A stretch of 40,152 bases of DNA, taken from IMG/VR virus record IMGVR_UViG_3300048597_000667, positions 1-40,152 of that record. One strand, given 5' to 3'. Positions within the stretch are counted from its first letter, which is position 1, and the number at the start of each line of letters is the position of its first letter. Below are positions 12,382 to 20,948 of this stretch, piece by piece. Position numbers and translations under genes: made by a program. This DNA comes from a virus. Below the pieces are notes generated by a model, which did no database searches, was not told the DNA's origin, and saw only the letters and a program-made list of their open reading frames with translations.

Positions 12382-13730
12382 GCCAGCGTTCGGAGCTGTA
12401 CTGCCTGCGCTATGCCGTTCCGCTGATGGCGCTGATCGTATGGTGCCTGCTCTACGGTGTGCCTGGGTTCGCGTTCTCCGAAGTGCCGCCGGGTGACATG
12501 CAATGCGCCGAGGTCACAGGCGACGATGGCGATTCCGCGACTGACGACACGCCATACCCTAATGATCGGTTTATCTATATCCGCTGCACGTTCCCGCCGA
12601 TCATTTCCAAGTATGTCCGCAGCGATTCTTCTCATTCGCAATACGCCGTCATCATGGTGCCGCGCTACCCGCTCAGGAAGCTGGGCTGGACGATCAAGAC
12701 AGACGGATACAACGCTCGCCCCACAAATTGCAATACCTGGCCGGACGCGGATTACAACGCCATCGTCATGCGCCATTGCCCAGACCATTACCCCGATGCT
12801 GCGATCTATCAGGGCAGCAGTGGCACGGGCTCCTGGGGCGGTCCAGTGGCTGGTGAGAACCCGCTCGGATGGCGCATGGCCGCGGTGATGAAATACGTTT
12901 CGGACAATTACGGGCACCTGCTGGACAAGGGCGCAGGCGCAACTCTGCTCGGGTGCTCCTACGGTGGCAGCACATCGATCCTGCAATCCATGCTGATACC
13001 TGATCCGTGGGCGCGCGCGCTGGTGAACAAGGTCAGAGCGTGTGTGCCGCCGACGCTGATGGTCAAGCAAGAAGCGCCGCAGGGCAATTACTGGCGCGAT
13101 GGGAATATCCGGCAATCGTGGGGCGCATTCGATTGGACGCTGGCCGATGTTCGCAGATACGCCAACCCCTACGCCTACCACCGGATCAACGGCAGCCCGG
13201 CTGACACTGCGGTGGTGTTCGATCTGGCATTTTTCCGCGATGTGTGTGATGCGCAACAGGTAGCGTGCTTCGGCACCTGGCACAACGCCGGGCACAGCAT
13301 TGCGGAGCCCGGTGTAAATCTGCCATTCGGTGATCTTTTCAGCGGACTGGATTCACAAGCGCGGCTCGACAGGCCGCTGATCGTTTTCACTGATTCATCG
13401 GCAAATTACTGGGGGCCGCGTGGACACTACAATCTTGGGCTGGAGTATCACACTGCTGGAATTTCTGACACGGCCAACAGGCTGGCTGTTCCTGTTCGGT
13501 ATCTACATCGCACTGGCATGGGCGGTGGAATACCGGATCAGCCGGCGGCGGCGACGTTCTCGATCACCCTTCGACGCATCCCGTATTTCAATCCACGACC
13601 TGGCGAAACCCTCGTTTATCGACTGGCTGGCTTACAAGGCAGCACGACCGCCGGCGCAGGAGAAGTCACCATCACAGGACTGACGCTGCAATCCAGCGAC
13701 CAATACACAACTTTGGAGATATTGAGATGA
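12378..13730 (+). CDS. Exported alpha/beta serine hydrolase
   Basis: A 450-residue protein with a signal peptide or anchor (hydrophobic residues about 12-33, Ala-rich end at GFAFS). A nucleophile elbow, GCSYGG with Ser194, and a TWHNAGHSIAEPG segment with candidate catalytic His near 301-305 indicate an alpha/beta hydrolase; an acid residue is not placed. Eight or more cysteines suit periplasmic or extracellular location. The C-terminus (TLVYRLAGLQG, then VTITGLTL) looks like a small beta domain. The substrate is unknown. It overlaps its neighbours by ATGA, so it belongs to the early or middle transcript, where such an exported enzyme is unexpected; it may be cargo that alters the host surface. 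Confidence 0.75.
   Translation: MSQRSELYCLRYAVPLMALIVWCLLYGVPGFAFSEVPPGDMQCAEVTGDDGDSATDDTPYPNDRFIYIRCTFPPIISKYVRSDSSHSQYAVIMVPRYPLRKLGWTIKTDGYNARPTNCNTWPDADYNAIVMRHCPDHYPDAAIYQGSSGTGSWGGPVAGENPLGWRMAAVMKYVSDNYGHLLDKGAGATLLGCSYGGSTSILQSMLIPDPWARALVNKVRACVPPTLMVKQEAPQGNYWRDGNIRQSWGAFDWTLADVRRYANPYAYHRINGSPADTAVVFDLAFFRDVCDAQQVACFGTWHNAGHSIAEPGVNLPFGDLFSGLDSQARLDRPLIVFTDSSANYWGPRGHYNLGLEYHTAGISDTANRLAVPVRYLHRTGMGGGIPDQPAAATFSITLRRIPYFNPRPGETLVYRLAGLQGSTTAGAGEVTITGLTLQSSDQYTTLEILR
13420..13683 (+). CDS. Possible membrane protein overlapping the hydrolase gene
   Basis: An 87-residue frame from a GTG at 13420, with GGGGG upstream, lying entirely within the hydrolase gene in another frame. It has a hydrophobic span (GWLFLFGIYIALAWAV), a strongly basic cluster after it and a soluble tail, the design of a small inner-membrane protein. 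The hydrolase frame is intact and conserved-looking through the same bases, so this could be a shadow. Confidence 0.3.
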   Translation: MDTTILGWSITLLEFLTRPTGWLFLFGIYIALAWAVEYRISRRRRRSRSPFDASRISIHDLAKPSFIDWLAYKAARPPAQEKSPSQD

Positions 13731-14104
13731 TCAAGATCGACGGAAAGAAGCCTGCCCGCAAATCCACGCTGGTGACTGGAAAAGGTGTTATTTCGCAGCG
13801 ACTCACAACCGATGACGGCAACAGCACGGGCTACTTCGGCGCGGCCGCGTCTAGCAACTCGGGCGGGCTGACGCGGCGCATGTGGATCAGCGACGCACCA
13901 GGTGGCGAGCCGATTGCGAAGAAAGCCAGCGTGACCGGTGTCGAGCCAAAGCTGTCATTTACGCAGAACAACCCGACGAACAGGTCACAGGTGAAGCTGA
14001 AGCCGAACCGCACCTACTACCTGAACCACAGCCAGCACGAGTTCACGACCAAGCCGACCGCCAGCAGCTCGATGATTCGTAGTTGCTCGATTGGGGGTGC
14101 GTAG
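13727..14104 (+). CDS. Hypothetical beta-rich protein of cargo region
   Basis: A 125-residue protein starting in an ATGA overlap with the hydrolase stop. It is basic at the N-terminus, then has Ser/Thr/Asn-rich strands (STGYFGAAASS, then KLKPNRTYYLNHSQHEFTT). No signal peptide. The KLKPNRTYYLN segment resembles the ends of small phage beta proteins (for example of decorator type), but no family is certain. It joins the two exported proteins in one transcript. Confidence 0.6.
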   Translation: MIKIDGKKPARKSTLVTGKGVISQRLTTDDGNSTGYFGAAASSNSGGLTRRMWISDAPGGEPIAKKASVTGVEPKLSFTQNNPTNRSQVKLKPNRTYYLNHSQHEFTTKPTASSSMIRSCSIGGA

Positions 14105-16083
14105 TGGAAGCCTGGGCGCGGAGTCTGCTGGCGATCATTGTCCTGCTTTTCGTTTTGGTATTTACGGGGGTGGCGCTGGCGCAACCCCCGCAGTTTGTCG
14201 GGTGCGATGAAATCAAGCCCATTCCCCTGGTTTACACGCGCCAGCCGAGACCGTCCGAGCGGATTAACGCGCAGATTGAGGATTCGGCCAACTGGAGCCA
14301 CGTTTCAGATATAGCCAGAATTTACACGTTTACCGAAAGCGATGTAGTGCTGGACACTGGCGGCAAGATCGAAGTCATCCACGACTGTACGGGCGTTTCT
14401 GAAATCTGCGCGGCGCAGGAGGCTAGGGTTAGCCCTGACGGCAAGAGGATCGCCTATTCGGTATCACGCGGCACTCGCCTGATGCCGATTATGTGGTCGG
14501 GTATCAACACGAAGCTGACCGAATTTACTTCAACCACTGCGGAGCTATGGCTGTATGACATACCAACCAAGCAGAAGCGTCGAGTCTCAGCGGGTCACAT
14601 GGATCGCAGTCCCGATTGGTGCGGAGATGATTGTCTGGTATTCACAAGCGATAGGGCTGGGTATTTCCCGCCAAGCGCCCACCACGGTGACGACTACCAA
14701 TACAAGTCCATGCAGGTCTACCGCGCAAAAGTTACCGAGGGAGATATAACCGACATTGAAAATTTGACACCTCACGAACTATTCGCGCTTGCCCCTGTAG
14801 TCCTGCACAACGGGGACATAACGTGGAGCAGTTGGCAGGGCAACTACCCGCGCAAGCCGGGAACGCCGCAGAACTCATGGTCGATATGGGCGATGGACAG
14901 CAACGGCGCTAACGGGCGGGCGATTCTAGGGATGCACGGCGGGCCTACGCTGGAAAATTACGAGTTAATCAAGGGTTGGGTAGACCCTGCGCGGGCAGGG
15001 GAGGGCACGATCACAGTAAAAGGCTTGAGGGGCTGCGGTGAGATTTGGAAGGGCAAGATTGCGTGTGCCAATTACTATCGCGGGAATAAATTGGGTGCCA
15101 ACGGTAATGGAATTTCGTTCCCCTACCGCCGTGATGCCGAGGGCAGTTGGTATCTGAAAAATATCGAAGCGGCTGACATCTACCGGACGACACCCAACGC
15201 CAAGCTACCCGCGACAGGTCGCTTTTTCCCCAGCAAGGCAAAAAACATCACGCCATTCGGCGAGAGCCAGGACGCCAACTCACCCAAGTTTAGCAAGGAA
15301 GGGCGCGCGGCGGGCACAGCAGGATACTTTGCGCCGTGGCTGCACGGCAGCAAATTTTACATCTTCAACTGGAACAGGGGCTACTGTTACGAGGCCTTGC
15401 CTATCAACATGATTACAAGGCAGGCGATGGGCGGGGAGCTTACCTGCTGGAAAACTATTAGGCTGGCGATCAAAGAAGTGGTATCGAATCCGTGGACAGA
15501 CTCCATACCGCTCGCCTGTAGTGATGAGGCGTTTCACTGTTGGGATGCGCGGGCGGTTGTTGAGTACGCCAAGCTGTTCGGACAGGCAGCGCCAGAACGT
15601 AAGCCCACAATTCCTGATGGCAAGTGCTTCCTGCAAGTGGTTGATGTGCGAAAGGCTGAAGTATTGGGATGGCCGGGAGCCACCGAACAGGAGCGGATAA
15701 CGTGGCAGGGCAACGCGCAGCCTGCCTATTCCGAGCTTATTAAGACGGGACAGTTCTGTATCACGCCTGTCAGCCAGTGGACGAAGGTGCCGCTTGCGGG
15801 GAATCCGTTAGCCGCTGTAATGGGGTTCCCGTGGTACGGCGCAAAGCAATGCCAGAAGCCAGAGGAAGACGGCTCGCTACGCATGGAAGTGGAGTGCAAT
15901 CAGGCAATGCTTATGGGCGCTATTGACGTTTACGGCAACACGATAGCCACAGACAACGCCACACACTCACTCAGGCCAGGGGAAACACGCACCTGCCTCG
16001 GCTGTCACGTTCACTCGGAGGAACACGGCGGCGGGCGTGATGCGGCCGCGGAGTTCGCGAAAACAATCGCAGGACAAAAATAA
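14104..16083 (+). CDS. Exported beta-propeller protein with c-type haem motif
   Basis: A 659-residue protein from a GTG at 14104 (sharing a base with the previous TAG). A long signal peptide (LLAIIVLLFVLVFTGVALA) is followed by a large domain with TolB/WD40-like blades: ARVSPDGKRIAYS, AELWLYDIPTKQKRRVS, SPDWCGDDCLVFTSDRAG. Near the end RPGETRTCLGCHVHSEEHGG contains CxxCH (Cys631, Cys634, His635), the covalent haem c site. Propeller plus C-terminal CxxCH recalls proteins of the hydrazine-synthase-alpha-like group found in many non-anammox bacteria. It would act in the periplasm; partner and reaction are unknown. A cytochrome-like protein in a prophage is unusual. Confidence 0.7.
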   Translation: MEAWARSLLAIIVLLFVLVFTGVALAQPPQFVGCDEIKPIPLVYTRQPRPSERINAQIEDSANWSHVSDIARIYTFTESDVVLDTGGKIEVIHDCTGVSEICAAQEARVSPDGKRIAYSVSRGTRLMPIMWSGINTKLTEFTSTTAELWLYDIPTKQKRRVSAGHMDRSPDWCGDDCLVFTSDRAGYFPPSAHHGDDYQYKSMQVYRAKVTEGDITDIENLTPHELFALAPVVLHNGDITWSSWQGNYPRKPGTPQNSWSIWAMDSNGANGRAILGMHGGPTLENYELIKGWVDPARAGEGTITVKGLRGCGEIWKGKIACANYYRGNKLGANGNGISFPYRRDAEGSWYLKNIEAADIYRTTPNAKLPATGRFFPSKAKNITPFGESQDANSPKFSKEGRAAGTAGYFAPWLHGSKFYIFNWNRGYCYEALPINMITRQAMGGELTCWKTIRLAIKEVVSNPWTDSIPLACSDEAFHCWDARAVVEYAKLFGQAAPERKPTIPDGKCFLQVVDVRKAEVLGWPGATEQERITWQGNAQPAYSELIKTGQFCITPVSQWTKVPLAGNPLAAVMGFPWYGAKQCQKPEEDGSLRMEVECNQAMLMGAIDVYGNTIATDNATHSLRPGETRTCLGCHVHSEEHGGGRDAAAEFAKTIAGQK

Positions 16084-16466
16084 TGGGACAAGCACTGGCG
16101 AGGGCACACATGGGACTGGCAGAGATAAAAACAACGGAATGGCTGCTGATCAACTGGGGCAGGTGGGCGTTTTCAAACCGCAACCTCAGCCTGTACTACA
16201 AATCGATCGAGCCTTTTGAGCGAATGCGCGCGGCCCAGCCGCCCAGCCCGATGATCAGTGATGCCGAGGCCATTGTGATCGATGAGGCGGTTTCCGCACT
16301 GATGATCGCAAGGCCAGAGGCGGGCGAGGCACTGGCGCGGTATTTCTTGGGAGCAAAAACATACCGATCACTCGCTCGCGATATGGGCAAGCACCATGCC
16401 CAAGTGGCGCAGCTGGTCGACTCGGGAAAGATGTGGGTGGAGGGTCGCATCGCTGGCCGGTTTTAG
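16083..16466 (+). CDS. Late antiterminator Q family
   Basis: A 127-residue protein; the ATG shares a base with the preceding TAA. It has TEWLLINWGRWAFSNRNLSL, a PPSPMISDAEAIVIDEAV stretch, and a sigma-like C-terminal HTH (TYRSLARDMGKHHAQVAQLV). This is the phage antitermination Q protein family (as in phage 82-type Q). It would let RNA polymerase from the late promoter directly downstream pass the two terminators at 16561 and 16682 and transcribe the lysis and structural genes. Confidence 0.85.
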   Translation: MGQALARAHMGLAEIKTTEWLLINWGRWAFSNRNLSLYYKSIEPFERMRAAQPPSPMISDAEAIVIDEAVSALMIARPEAGEALARYFLGAKTYRSLARDMGKHHAQVAQLVDSGKMWVEGRIAGRF

Positions 16467-16493
16467 CTTGTCATGCCATTTTTCTGGGGCCTG

Positions 16494-16522
16494 TTGTGCT
16501 GTACTGACGGAGAGTGTATTTT
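16494..16522 (+). promoter_or_regulatory. Candidate late promoter
   Basis: TTGTGC (16494-16499), 17-base spacer, TATTTT (16517-16522), placed just after Q and 39 bases before a terminator, the pR'-tR' arrangement of lambda. The boxes are imperfect, so position is the main support. Confidence 0.5.
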
Positions 16523-16560
16523 TCAGGCATGTTGGGGTTTTGCCCCTGCTGGAAATACAG

Positions 16561-16585
16561 AGGCTCGCATTTGCGGGCCTTTTTT
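16561..16585 (+). terminator. tR'-like terminator
   Basis: Hairpin of AGGCTCGC and GCGGGCCT with an ATTT loop and one T-G wobble, followed by five to six T. It lies about 35-55 bases after the predicted late start and would end the short leader RNA unless Q is present. Confidence 0.8.
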
Positions 16586-16681
16586 GTTTACGGGTCAAGT
16601 CTCAGTCTCACCCTCTGGCGCTATGGCGCAATCGACGGGACCGCTGACCCTCTAATCCGGTAATCCCCACCGGTAACCATG
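16586..16681 (+). other. Structured late leader without gene
   Basis: No open frame of note. A GGGTCA (about 16591) can pair with TGACCC (about 16644), enclosing a GCGC-TATG-GCGC hairpin; then CCGGT-AATCCCC-ACCGG forms a five-base stem with a seven-base loop. The two arms recall tRNA arms but no complete cloverleaf can be drawn. Confidence 0.4.
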
Positions 16682-16707
16682 AGCCCGCCTTGTGCGGGCT
16701 TTTTTTT
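16682..16707 (+). terminator. Second late terminator
   Basis: AGCCCGC/GCGGGCT stem, CTTGT loop, seven or more T. The stem is the same as that of the terminator at 6655-6678. It precedes the lysis genes, so it is a second barrier for Q-modified polymerase. Confidence 0.85.
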
Positions 16708-16729
16708 GGCCAGAAAATGGAAAAGCGAG

Positions 16730-17068
16730 ATGCCAAACGACGACACACCGAGCGGCCTCGGGCGGGTTTTGTCCGTGCTATCGGTCGAGTTTCTCGGCCT
16801 GTTGATGTTGGTGGGGATTTCCTGGGGAACGCTGACCAGTAAAGTCAGCGGCCTCGAAAGCGCAGTAGAGGACCAGAAAAGCATCACTGCGCAGGAAGTT
16901 GTCCAGACGAAGCAAGTCACGGACGACCTGAGCAAGGAAGTGAACCAGATCAATCGGAAGGTCGATGTTCTCGGGACAAACCAGGAGCATTTCAAGGCGC
17001 AGATCAATCGCGTCGATGACCGGCTGGAAAAGATTCAGGACATTCTGGAGCAGCAGGGCAACAAATGA
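16730..17068 (+). CDS. Membrane-anchored coiled-coil protein of lysis module
   Basis: A 112-residue protein from the ATG at 16730; an upstream ATG at 16679 would read through the terminator hairpin. One transmembrane helix (about 15-40, SVEFLGLLMLVGISWGTL) is followed by a long heptad-patterned coiled coil to the end. This shape is common next to endolysins and could be a spanin-like or holin-accessory protein. It overlaps the endolysin gene by ATGA. Confidence 0.65.
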   Translation: MPNDDTPSGLGRVLSVLSVEFLGLLMLVGISWGTLTSKVSGLESAVEDQKSITAQEVVQTKQVTDDLSKEVNQINRKVDVLGTNQEHFKAQINRVDDRLEKIQDILEQQGNK

Positions 17069-17451
17069 TGAGGCTGATCGTTCACTGCTCTGACTCTCCC
17101 CATGGTCGCGGCGACGACGCTTCAACTATCCACAGCTGGCATCTGCAGCGCGGCTTCGATGGCATTGGATATCACTATGTCATTACTGAGGACGGCACGC
17201 GTCAGGCCGGCCGTCCTGAATACTGGACTGGCTCGCAGGTTAAAAATTACAACAAGGGATCAATCGGCATTTGCCTGATCGGCCGCGAAACATTTACGCC
17301 GGAACAGCACAGCGAGCTGGTGGTGCTACTGCGCGAACTCCGCGGCCGCTATCCCGGCGCCGAGATATTGGGCCATTACCAGCTTGATCCCGGCAAGACC
17401 TGCCCGAACATTGAGATGCCGGTTTGGCTGAAGGATCACGGTTTTGTATGA
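17065..17451 (+). CDS. Endolysin, T7-type amidase
   Basis: A 128-residue N-acetylmuramoyl-L-alanine amidase of the Amidase_2/T7 lysozyme type, cutting peptidoglycan at lysis. Zinc ligands are visible: His7 in IVHCSDSP, His104 in GHYQLDPGKTCPN and Cys113 in the same motif. Tyr in IGYHYVI and Lys in PGKTCPN match the catalytic residues of the family. No signal peptide, so release needs the holin encoded next. Confidence 0.9.
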   Translation: MMRLIVHCSDSPHGRGDDASTIHSWHLQRGFDGIGYHYVITEDGTRQAGRPEYWTGSQVKNYNKGSIGICLIGRETFTPEQHSELVVLLRELRGRYPGAEILGHYQLDPGKTCPNIEMPVWLKDHGFV

Positions 17452-17981
17452 GCAAGTTTGATTGGAAAAAGACGCTGGCCGCAGTGGCCCCGGCGTTGGC
17501 TACTGCGTTGGGCGGGCCGATGGCTGGTGTCGCGGTCGGCATGGCCACGAAAACGCTCGGCATCGAGGGCGACGAGGATGCGCTGGCCGTAGCGGTGGCG
17601 TCCGGAGATCCGCAGATACTGGTCAAGCTGAAAGAAGTCGACAACAACTTCAAGCTCGAAATGGAGCGCCTGAGCGTCGATCTGGAGCGCATCCACCAGG
17701 GCGACAGGGTATCGGCCCGTGATCTGGCCAAAGTCGACATGCGGCCGCAGATCGCGCTGTCTGTGGTGTTCATTGGCGGCTATTTCGCGGCAATGTTCGT
17801 GCTGCATGGCGTCCTGTTCGAAACGAAAGACATCAACGGCCAGCTGATGGCGTTGTTTGGTTCCCTGATTGGGGTGTTTACCCGCGAGCTGAGCGGGATT
17901 ATGCAGTTCTGGTTCGGCAGCAGCGCAGGATCGCAGAAGAAGACCGGCGAGCTGGTGAACGCTGCCCGGGGTAGTCAGTGA
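17448..17981 (+). CDS. Holin-like membrane protein
   Basis: A 177-residue protein starting in an ATGA overlap with the endolysin stop. A hydrophobic Ala/Gly-rich N-terminus, a helical coiled stretch (LKEVDNNFKLEMERLSVDLERI), then two membrane helices (about 103-125 and 133-160). This layout is typical of the putative holins of tailed phages of gammaproteobacteria that follow an amidase gene. Direct evidence for pore formation is absent. Confidence 0.7.
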   Translation: MSKFDWKKTLAAVAPALATALGGPMAGVAVGMATKTLGIEGDEDALAVAVASGDPQILVKLKEVDNNFKLEMERLSVDLERIHQGDRVSARDLAKVDMRPQIALSVVFIGGYFAAMFVLHGVLFETKDINGQLMALFGSLIGVFTRELSGIMQFWFGSSAGSQKKTGELVNAARGSQ

Positions 17982-20125
17982 ATACTGCATTTCCCTTTGC
18001 AGTCGGCATCACCCTGTGCGATGACAACACGACGGATTATGTATTTGAGTCCTCGCCCGTGGGATTCGGCCCGCTGCCTGTTTCAGCGCTGGACGGCCAG
18101 AAAGTAGAGTTTTTTGTAAGGTATCCAGACAACACAACCTCGGGATATGAACCAGGCTGGGGCGTATACACGCACTCGACCAGAACGATCACGCGCGATG
18201 TAATAGGTCAATCCAGCGCCGGCGATGGCGTTGCGGTCAATTGGGGAAGTTCGGCGCCTAAGTATCTCGTCATGGTTGCGTCTGGCGCATCCCTGGCCAA
18301 CATGGCGCGCATATTTTTGGCGCTTGAGCCGTGGGAGGACATTCTCGCCGGGTCGACGACTCAATCGAACGGCGGCACGCTTGCGTATTATCAGGGCACG
18401 CCGCCGGCGGACACCGATCGCGTACTGGACTGGAGCCGCGCGGAGCCGGGAACGGGCTCAGAAGCCTGGCGCCAGGTTGTGAAGGCAGAGGAATACACGG
18501 ATTACGATGATGCTGTGCCGTATGTTGGCACACCACGAAGCATTGAGGTGTCATCGGTTTGGACGCCGCTGGGCAGCATCAATCATGCCTTTGCGACGCA
18601 ATTGGCGGCCCTGACGGGTCGTCGGGTGCGCACGGTCCATTGTTTTCGCGGCGCGACGTCACTGGCTGACCCCACCTACGGGTGGCTGTATAACCCATCG
18701 GCGACCAACTCGGTCGCGAAAGTGTTTGCTGATGCGGTCGATGCGGCCATCACGCAGATGCACACGGACGACCCGCGTCAGTCGAGCGTCACAAAGTTGC
18801 ACGTTTATATCATGGCGCATGGCGAAAATGATGCGCTTGCGGGCGAAAGCGGCAGTCCATTTTATGGGTCTTCAAGCGCCCGATATGGGCGTATTCTGGC
18901 AGATCACATCGAGGCGCTGAGAGACCCTGATCGCTGGAACATAGCAGACGAAAACACTGTCATTATACTGAACGACATCCCTGAGCCACTTAGGGAGAAA
19001 GAGTCATCACAAAGCGTCGGCGTCAACGAGTTCGACGGCCACGCCCAGGCCCAGGCGCTTATTGGAAGCCGTTGTTTTGTTGTCAGCACCGCTGGTATTC
19101 CGACGCAGGATGATCAAATCCATTATTGGGGCGAGGGCGCCGACGAGCTGGGCGTTCGCGATGCGAATACGCTGCTAACACCCTCTGCGTCCAATGCAAA
19201 TTTCGGCGGGGCGTTCCGCCTGGCGAAAGTCAACACATGGCCTTTGGCCATTTATGCGTGGGAGACCGACAGCGCATCAGCACCGTCGTCCAGTAGCTGG
19301 CGATTCAATGTCGCTCAAAATGAGCTGAAGATACACAACACGACAGCTGCATTGGGCGACATGGTGTCGCGCGGCCTCGGCCATTTTCAAATTGGCGACC
19401 TTATACGAATGGAGCGGCAGGATAACGCCGCAATCTACGTCGACATACGCATTACCGGCGCCGCGGTCAATAACACGACGTATTTTACCTATCCGTGCGA
19501 CATTGAGGCCGAAGCCGGCACCAGAACCGCGACATCGTTCCTGCTGCTACCACAGAACACCGGCTGGCACGACGGGGAAGCATATGTAGCGGCGACTCCA
19601 CACCGTATTCAAAGTGCCGGGCTGTCACTGGCAAACCCAGAAACCGATTACACCGGCGGGGCTGGAGTAACAAGTGGCGCAGAAGTAAATCGGGATTTCC
19701 ATTACTTGATGGCCAGGGCAGGCGGCATAATGGAAAGAAGTGCCCAGCTCGCTGTCAGGTCAGGATCTCGGCGGACAACCGACGCGACAGCCAATCAGAC
19801 ATTGCTGCGCTCCTATCACTTTGAGGATGGGCGCGTCGAATACATCAATGCAAAGGTGTGTTACAAAGTTCCGGCAAACGGCAATGTGGGCGTGTTTGAT
19901 CTTCACGCTATCATCCGAAGGACTGGAACGACGACATCAGCAGACTGGGCGCCAGCGGCGACCGTGCTGGTGGACGAGGAAGCACTGGCCACAGATCCCA
20001 ACATCGTCGCGCTAACATTCAGTGGTGTGCTGGAGGGCTGGATTGTTCGCGTGACTGGCAAAGCGGCCACCACAATCGATTGGATCTGTGAAGTCGAAAC
20101 AATCGAAATTCCGACATTAGCATGA
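17978..20125 (+). CDS. Tail fibre/spike with SGNH-type esterase domain
   Basis: A 715-residue protein from a GTG in a GTGA overlap. The N-terminal 120 residues look like a tail-attachment domain. Residues about 190-400 contain YIMAHGENDA, then a DQIHYWGEGADELGVR block, the GxND and DxxH blocks of SGNH hydrolases such as sialate O-acetylesterases. The C-terminal third is beta-rich, suited to trimeric receptor binding. It probably deacetylates a surface polysaccharide during adsorption. It lies right after the lysis genes, apart from the tail-tip genes at 34-38 kb. Confidence 0.75.
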   Translation: MNTAFPFAVGITLCDDNTTDYVFESSPVGFGPLPVSALDGQKVEFFVRYPDNTTSGYEPGWGVYTHSTRTITRDVIGQSSAGDGVAVNWGSSAPKYLVMVASGASLANMARIFLALEPWEDILAGSTTQSNGGTLAYYQGTPPADTDRVLDWSRAEPGTGSEAWRQVVKAEEYTDYDDAVPYVGTPRSIEVSSVWTPLGSINHAFATQLAALTGRRVRTVHCFRGATSLADPTYGWLYNPSATNSVAKVFADAVDAAITQMHTDDPRQSSVTKLHVYIMAHGENDALAGESGSPFYGSSSARYGRILADHIEALRDPDRWNIADENTVIILNDIPEPLREKESSQSVGVNEFDGHAQAQALIGSRCFVVSTAGIPTQDDQIHYWGEGADELGVRDANTLLTPSASNANFGGAFRLAKVNTWPLAIYAWETDSASAPSSSSWRFNVAQNELKIHNTTAALGDMVSRGLGHFQIGDLIRMERQDNAAIYVDIRITGAAVNNTTYFTYPCDIEAEAGTRTATSFLLLPQNTGWHDGEAYVAATPHRIQSAGLSLANPETDYTGGAGVTSGAEVNRDFHYLMARAGGIMERSAQLAVRSGSRRTTDATANQTLLRSYHFEDGRVEYINAKVCYKVPANGNVGVFDLHAIIRRTGTTTSADWAPAATVLVDEEALATDPNIVALTFSGVLEGWIVRVTGKAATTIDWICEVETIEIPTLA

Positions 20126-20796
20126 TCGGGGGGGGCGCTACCGGGACCGACGTCGTCGGTGGATTTTTGCTGTATGGCGTCCAAAGGACTGCCTCCGGTG
20201 CAGTATCGGCGCAAAGCGCGAGCGCGGCGGGGACAGCAAAGCGCATCATCACCGCGGTCGGAAGCCCACAGGCTCAGGCGGCTAACACCAGCGGCACTGC
20301 CGAGCGAGAAATCACTGCAGGCGGAACGCCACAGGCCCAGGCAGCAACCGCTGCGGGCACGGCAGAGCGCCAGATCACATCTGCCGGGGCAGTAAGCGCC
20401 CAGGCCGCGACCGCAGCAGGATCAGGCTCAGTCGATAGCGCGGGCGAAACGTCTGGCACAGGATCGCCACAGGCTCAGGCGGCGACTACCGCCGGCACGG
20501 CGATCAGGACCATCACCGGCGCGGGAACACTCGCGGCAAATGATGCTTCCGCTTCGGGCACAGGCAGCACGCCGGATGTCGTAACCGGTACAGGCTCTGC
20601 ATCAAGCGCCGCAGCGGCAACAAGCGGCCTGGCGATCAGGACCATCAAGGGATCAGGCGCCGTACAGGCGCAGCGCGCTTTGGTCATAGGGGCAGATGTG
20701 TACATCCCGTCGCCCGATATGTATACCGTTCCACGCGAAAACCGCACCAGCATCATTAACCGAGAAAACCGCGCAACCAGGGTGGCACGACGATGA
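20122..20796 (+). CDS. Repeat-containing fibre-associated protein
   Basis: A 224-residue protein starting in an ATGA overlap. From about residue 20 to 185 it has imperfect 25-30-residue repeats of the form QAQAA-x-x-x-GTAER-x-ITA-x-G, rich in Ala, Gly, Thr. The last 25 residues (DMYTVPRENRTSIINREN) resemble a short tail found at the C-terminus of phage fibre-accessory proteins. It is probably a structural rod or adaptor. The repeat number could vary by recombination. Confidence 0.6.
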   Translation: MIGGGATGTDVVGGFLLYGVQRTASGAVSAQSASAAGTAKRIITAVGSPQAQAANTSGTAEREITAGGTPQAQAATAAGTAERQITSAGAVSAQAATAAGSGSVDSAGETSGTGSPQAQAATTAGTAIRTITGAGTLAANDASASGTGSTPDVVTGTGSASSAAAATSGLAIRTIKGSGAVQAQRALVIGADVYIPSPDMYTVPRENRTSIINRENRATRVARR

Positions 20797-20948
20797 TAGC
20801 CGAGGGCGGAACAGTAACAGGCAAAGGCCAGGTGATTCGGGCAGATGGCACGGTGATTGATTTCACGGTGACCAGCGACCCACTGACCAAAGAGCAGGCC
20901 GACACATTGAATCAAGAGGAAATCGACAATGGCAATCACACACGGTAG
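20793..20948 (+). CDS. Small protein, 51 residues
   Basis: It starts MIAEGGTVTGKGQVIRADGT with coupling to the repeat protein (ATGA) and overlaps the next gene's start. A short beta segment followed by an acidic helix (KEQADTLNQEEID). No family recognised. Confidence 0.5.
   Translation: MIAEGGTVTGKGQVIRADGTVIDFTVTSDPLTKEQADTLNQEEIDNGNHTR

Noticed and set aside
16586-16681. Possible tRNA gene in the late leader
   Set aside because: Two arm-like hairpins exist, but no acceptor stem, T loop or anticodon arm can be combined into a cloverleaf.
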